From Planctomycetaceae bacterium (GTDB lineage: Bacteria > Planctomycetota > Planctomycetia > Pirellulales > Pirellulaceae), in contig SLEY01000043.1 of the NCBI GenBank assembly GCA_007124535.1, positions 1-9,768 of the forward strand: a stretch of 9,768 bases of DNA, written 5' to 3'. Below, in pieces: positions 7,136 through 9,768 of the stretch. A program made the translations under genes and the position numbers. The notes under the pieces are model-generated. The model was given only the letters and a program-made list of their open reading frames with translations, made no database searches and was not told where the DNA came from. Every line of letters starts with the position of its first letter. Position 1 is the stretch's first letter.

Positions 7136-9046
7136 ATGAAGACCATCGCGATTCGGCCGGTATGGGTCACGATCTTGCTGTTCAGTGCGGCCAGGGCCCA
7201 GGAGTTGCCGGTCGTGGAGCCGGTGGATTTGAACGAGGTTCGTTTGGCCGATTTCACGGACCGGGATCTCGATGTGCCCGCGGGGAATTTCGCCAGTTTC
7301 CCCTTGCCCTATTACCTGGCCCATTTTCACCGGCTGGCCAACGCCGTGGTGGAGGAAGGCGAGCACCGCGGATTCATTGACCTTCCCGTCTGGCGGCGGC
7401 AGTCGGATAATGAGCCGTATAATGCCCGGATCATGGAAAACATCCTGTCCCTGGCCTACTTCTATAGTACGGACCGGCCGTGGAACCCCTATTACGGCGA
7501 TGCGGCCGTGCGGGCCCGGTTGGAGGCCGCTCTGGAGTTCTGGACGGGCATGCCCAACGAGCAGGGCCAGTTCAGCGAATACGGCTGGGGCCGGTGGAGT
7601 TTGGCCCCCACGGCCTTTGCCACGAAATTCATGGGCGAGACGCTCCGTTTGCTCGCCAAAGGGCCCCCCATCGACCCGGAGATTCACCGAGCCGCGATCG
7701 AAACGAACCGGAACGCGTTTCGGTCCTCGTTCGAAGAGGGCCACTTCATCGATCACGCCACGCGGTTCACCAATCAATGGGGCAACTTCTGGCCCGGCGC
7801 CATGGCACACATCGACCTCTTCGACGACGCGGCGTTGGATGCGCAGCTGCGGAAATGGACGGCGGCGACCTCGGTCGGGGCCGAATATGCCTTCCAAAGT
7901 GGGACGGGTTACTTCAACGAACAACGCGGGCCCTGCTGGAGCTACAATTTCGGCACGCACATGTCGAACACGCTGATGGCCTGGCATTACGCCACGGGCC
8001 ACGGCGACAGCGCGATGAGCCGGGAAGACCCGGAACTCAGGGATTGGCTGCTGGAAGAACACGCGCTTTTCGCGGAATGGCTGGGCTACAATGCGCTTCT
8101 CGAACCGGACGGTTCCGAATTCGTCTTGAATCGGGCCATCGAAACCCGGCAGCGTTTGGGATCGTTCCCGTACCGGGATTTCCCGATGGCCCGTGCGGTT
8201 GAAGGATTGCGCCCGTACGTTCCCACGGAGGAGGAAGTGGCAGGGCGGCGCGCCGAAATCCGCCGGCAACTGGAGGCCGAGTGGCCGCGGGTGGACGAGT
8301 TGCGCGTGGGAGATTTCAACGCGTACGGTCCGTACGCCTTTCTGCACCGGAACCACGAACGCTGGTATCCCAGCCACGCCCAACGCGAACAGGCGCGGGC
8401 GAAATTACCCTACCTCGCCTCGGACAACTTTACCCATCAGCGGGTGGATCCGCGCTACGTGTTCACCTACGTCCGCCGCCCCTCGTACTACGCCGCCTTC
8501 AATGCGGGCCGGCGCGGAACGAACCAGCAGCGATTGGGGTTGGGACTGCTTTGGCATCCGGACGCGGGAACCTTGCTGCAGTCCCAAAGCAGGCGGAGCC
8601 TGGAGGCTTGGGGAACCCGCGCCGAGGGCGCCGATCACGTCTACGAAGCGGGCGACCTCGCCGCGGACATCCTCGACTTCACCCGGGATGGTGAACCCTG
8701 TCAGCCGGAAATCGGCGTGGGCGACTTGCCCCCCGGCCACGCGGATTTCGCGGCCAGCTATTCCCTGGGAGACGGACAGGGGGCCAAGGTCGTTGCCTTT
8801 ACCCCCGAGGCCATCCGCGTGAGCGTAAACCACGACGGGGCGTTTCAGGAACAAATCCCCCTGCTCGTCCGGGACGATGATGGGATGACGCGGGACAGCG
8901 ACACCGTGCGACTCGAACGCGGCGGGGTCGCGATGGTGGTCGAATTCGACGGCGCCGAAGACGTCGAAGTGGTCGCCGGCGGTGGAGTGCACGTGATCAC
9001 CGCCGGGGCGACCGGCGAATTGGAGTACACGATCCGTTTTCAATAA
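7136..9046 (+). CDS. Exported protein of unrecognised family, alpha/alpha-toroid polysaccharide-lyase-like
   Basis: 636 residues. Residues 1-21 are a Sec signal peptide (MKTIAIRP, a hydrophobic core, then ARA before Gln22, a good signal peptidase I site). Residues about 50-320 are helix-rich with regularly spaced aromatic and His residues: LPYYLAHFHRLANAV (57-71), EYGWGRW (148-154), FTNQWGNFWPGAMAHID (211-227), and GTGYFNEQRGPCWSYNFGTH (256-275). Residues about 430-636 look beta-rich, with YVFTYVRRPSYYAAFN (441-456) and LGLLWHPDAGTLLQSQS (469-485). Helical toroid then beta-sandwich is the layout of heparinase II/III-type and related lyases. Candidate catalytic residues are Asn213, His225, Tyr259 and His275. 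I do not recognise a named family, so substrate and reaction are unassigned. It is transcribed divergently from the ceramidase-like gene and converges on a sugar-isomerase-like gene, which fits a glycan-related role by context only. Confidence 0.8.
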   Translation: MKTIAIRPVWVTILLFSAARAQELPVVEPVDLNEVRLADFTDRDLDVPAGNFASFPLPYYLAHFHRLANAVVEEGEHRGFIDLPVWRRQSDNEPYNARIMENILSLAYFYSTDRPWNPYYGDAAVRARLEAALEFWTGMPNEQGQFSEYGWGRWSLAPTAFATKFMGETLRLLAKGPPIDPEIHRAAIETNRNAFRSSFEEGHFIDHATRFTNQWGNFWPGAMAHIDLFDDAALDAQLRKWTAATSVGAEYAFQSGTGYFNEQRGPCWSYNFGTHMSNTLMAWHYATGHGDSAMSREDPELRDWLLEEHALFAEWLGYNALLEPDGSEFVLNRAIETRQRLGSFPYRDFPMARAVEGLRPYVPTEEEVAGRRAEIRRQLEAEWPRVDELRVGDFNAYGPYAFLHRNHERWYPSHAQREQARAKLPYLASDNFTHQRVDPRYVFTYVRRPSYYAAFNAGRRGTNQQRLGLGLLWHPDAGTLLQSQSRRSLEAWGTRAEGADHVYEAGDLAADILDFTRDGEPCQPEIGVGDLPPGHADFAASYSLGDGQGAKVVAFTPEAIRVSVNHDGAFQEQIPLLVRDDDGMTRDSDTVRLERGGVAMVVEFDGAEDVEVVAGGGVHVITAGATGELEYTIRFQ

Positions 9047-9063
9047 CCATTGCGAATCCGTGC

Positions 9064-9768
9064 TCACACGTCGCAGGTGCGCACCGCGTGACGCAGCGCG
9101 GCCAGTTTATCCGGCCAGGTCGGAATGAACTCCTGCGATACCAGGCCCGTGTAGCCGGTCTCCAGGATCGCCCGCATGACCGCCGGATAGTAGACCTCCT
9201 GGTTTTCGTCCAACTCGCCGCGCCCCGGCACGCCGGCCACATGGTAATGCCCGATCTCGTCCGTGTATTCCCGGATGCGGCGGATCACGTCCCCGTTCAT
9301 GATCTGGACGTGATACACGTCGAACAGCAATTTCATGCGGGGACTGTCCACGCGGCGAATCAGGTCGATGCACAATTCCACATCGTCGCCGAAATAACCG
9401 GGATGACCTTTCATCGGATGCGTGTCGTCCCGCGAATTGAGGATCTCCAGACAGAGATTCACTCCTTGTTCCTCGGCATAGCCGATGATCTGCTTCCAGC
9501 AATCGACGCAGTTCTGCGCCGCCTGTTCGTCGCGGATGCCGTCTTCGCGCATGCCCGTAAAGGTGATCACGTGGGGTGCGCCCCATTCCACGGCCAAGTC
9601 GATGCCGTTCCGCAGGCGTTGCAGGCAGAAATCGTGATGGTCGCGATTCAACGGCCCGACTCGAAACCCGTGCGACCCGGTCATCGTGACCTGCATCCCC
9701 AGTTCCTTCAGCAGCGGGTAGTGGTCCGGCCCCACGTCCATCCCCGGGATGCCCATCCGGTGACAGGC
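9064..9768 (-). CDS. Hydroxypyruvate-isomerase-like TIM-barrel protein (5' end outside window)
   Basis: Stop TGA is at 9064-9066 and the frame stays open to the right edge, so about 234 C-terminal residues are visible. The internal ATG at 9754-9756 need not be the start; hydroxypyruvate isomerases are near 260 residues, so a few tens are missing. Counting from that internal Met, the sugar phosphate isomerase/epimerase (AP endonuclease 2 fold) ligands are Glu104 in LCLEILNSR, Asp146 in LLFDVYHVQIMNG, His172 in GHYHVAGVPGRGE and Glu209 in VSQEF. The YHVQIMNGDVIRRI segment and AGVPGR loop are close to Hyi/OtnI proteins. Those carry Gln in the Q-I-A-G position as I recall; here it is His, as in D-tagatose 3-epimerases. 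It probably isomerises a small keto-acid or ketose; the exact substrate is open. It is convergent with the upstream exported-protein gene, 17 bases apart. Confidence 0.85.
   Translation of the reverse strand, partial: ACHRMGIPGMDVGPDHYPLLKELGMQVTMTGSHGFRVGPLNRDHHDFCLQRLRNGIDLAVEWGAPHVITFTGMREDGIRDEQAAQNCVDCWKQIIGYAEEQGVNLCLEILNSRDDTHPMKGHPGYFGDDVELCIDLIRRVDSPRMKLLFDVYHVQIMNGDVIRRIREYTDEIGHYHVAGVPGRGELDENQEVYYPAVMRAILETGYTGLVSQEFIPTWPDKLAALRHAVRTCDV

Noticed and set aside
6800..8383. 527-codon minus-strand frame opposite the exported toroid-like protein
   Set aside because: Its translation is a Pro/Arg/Gly-rich shadow without a signal, motif or ribosome site, opposite a gene with a clear start and signal peptide.

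Overview
The window is GC-rich throughout its coding parts and looks like a chromosomal segment of a planctomycete, probably of the Pirellulales type. This is inferred from gene content: an SbcD/YhaO-like plus SbcC/YhaN-like pair, a secreted neutral-ceramidase-family protein, and a hydroxypyruvate-isomerase-type TIM barrel. It is a family-level guess made without any database search.

Left part (1-4141, + strand): the 3' end of a gene that fits the C-terminal region of an SbcD/YhaO-like DNA repair exonuclease, then a 1175-residue SMC/Rad50-like ATPase starting at a GTG at 614. The two most likely form one operon and one nuclease-ATPase complex. The ATPase has two unusual traits: a two-helix membrane hairpin between its coiled coils, where SbcC/Rad50 carries a zinc hook, and a very acidic 149-residue C-terminal tail.

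Middle part (4142-5306): mostly non-coding. It holds a clear tRNA-Arg(ACG) at 4389-4462 with a good sigma70-like promoter about 95 bases upstream. The next 680 bases have no convincing gene. They are followed by a perfect 20-bp inverted repeat enclosing 70 bases (5145-5254), which could be a small non-autonomous mobile element or a large RNA hairpin.

Right part (5307-9768): two divergent secreted-protein genes share a 332-bp upstream region. On the minus strand is a ceramidase-family amidohydrolase-like protein (5307-6803). On the plus strand is a 636-residue exported protein of unrecognised family (7136-9046) that resembles alpha/alpha-toroid polysaccharide lyases in layout. The latter converges, with only 17 bases between stop codons, on a sugar-isomerase-type TIM barrel (minus strand, running off the right edge). 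Together these suggest extracytoplasmic breakdown of a carbohydrate or amide-linked substrate followed by sugar processing, but this link rests on adjacency only. No CRISPR array, integrase or transposase gene was seen.
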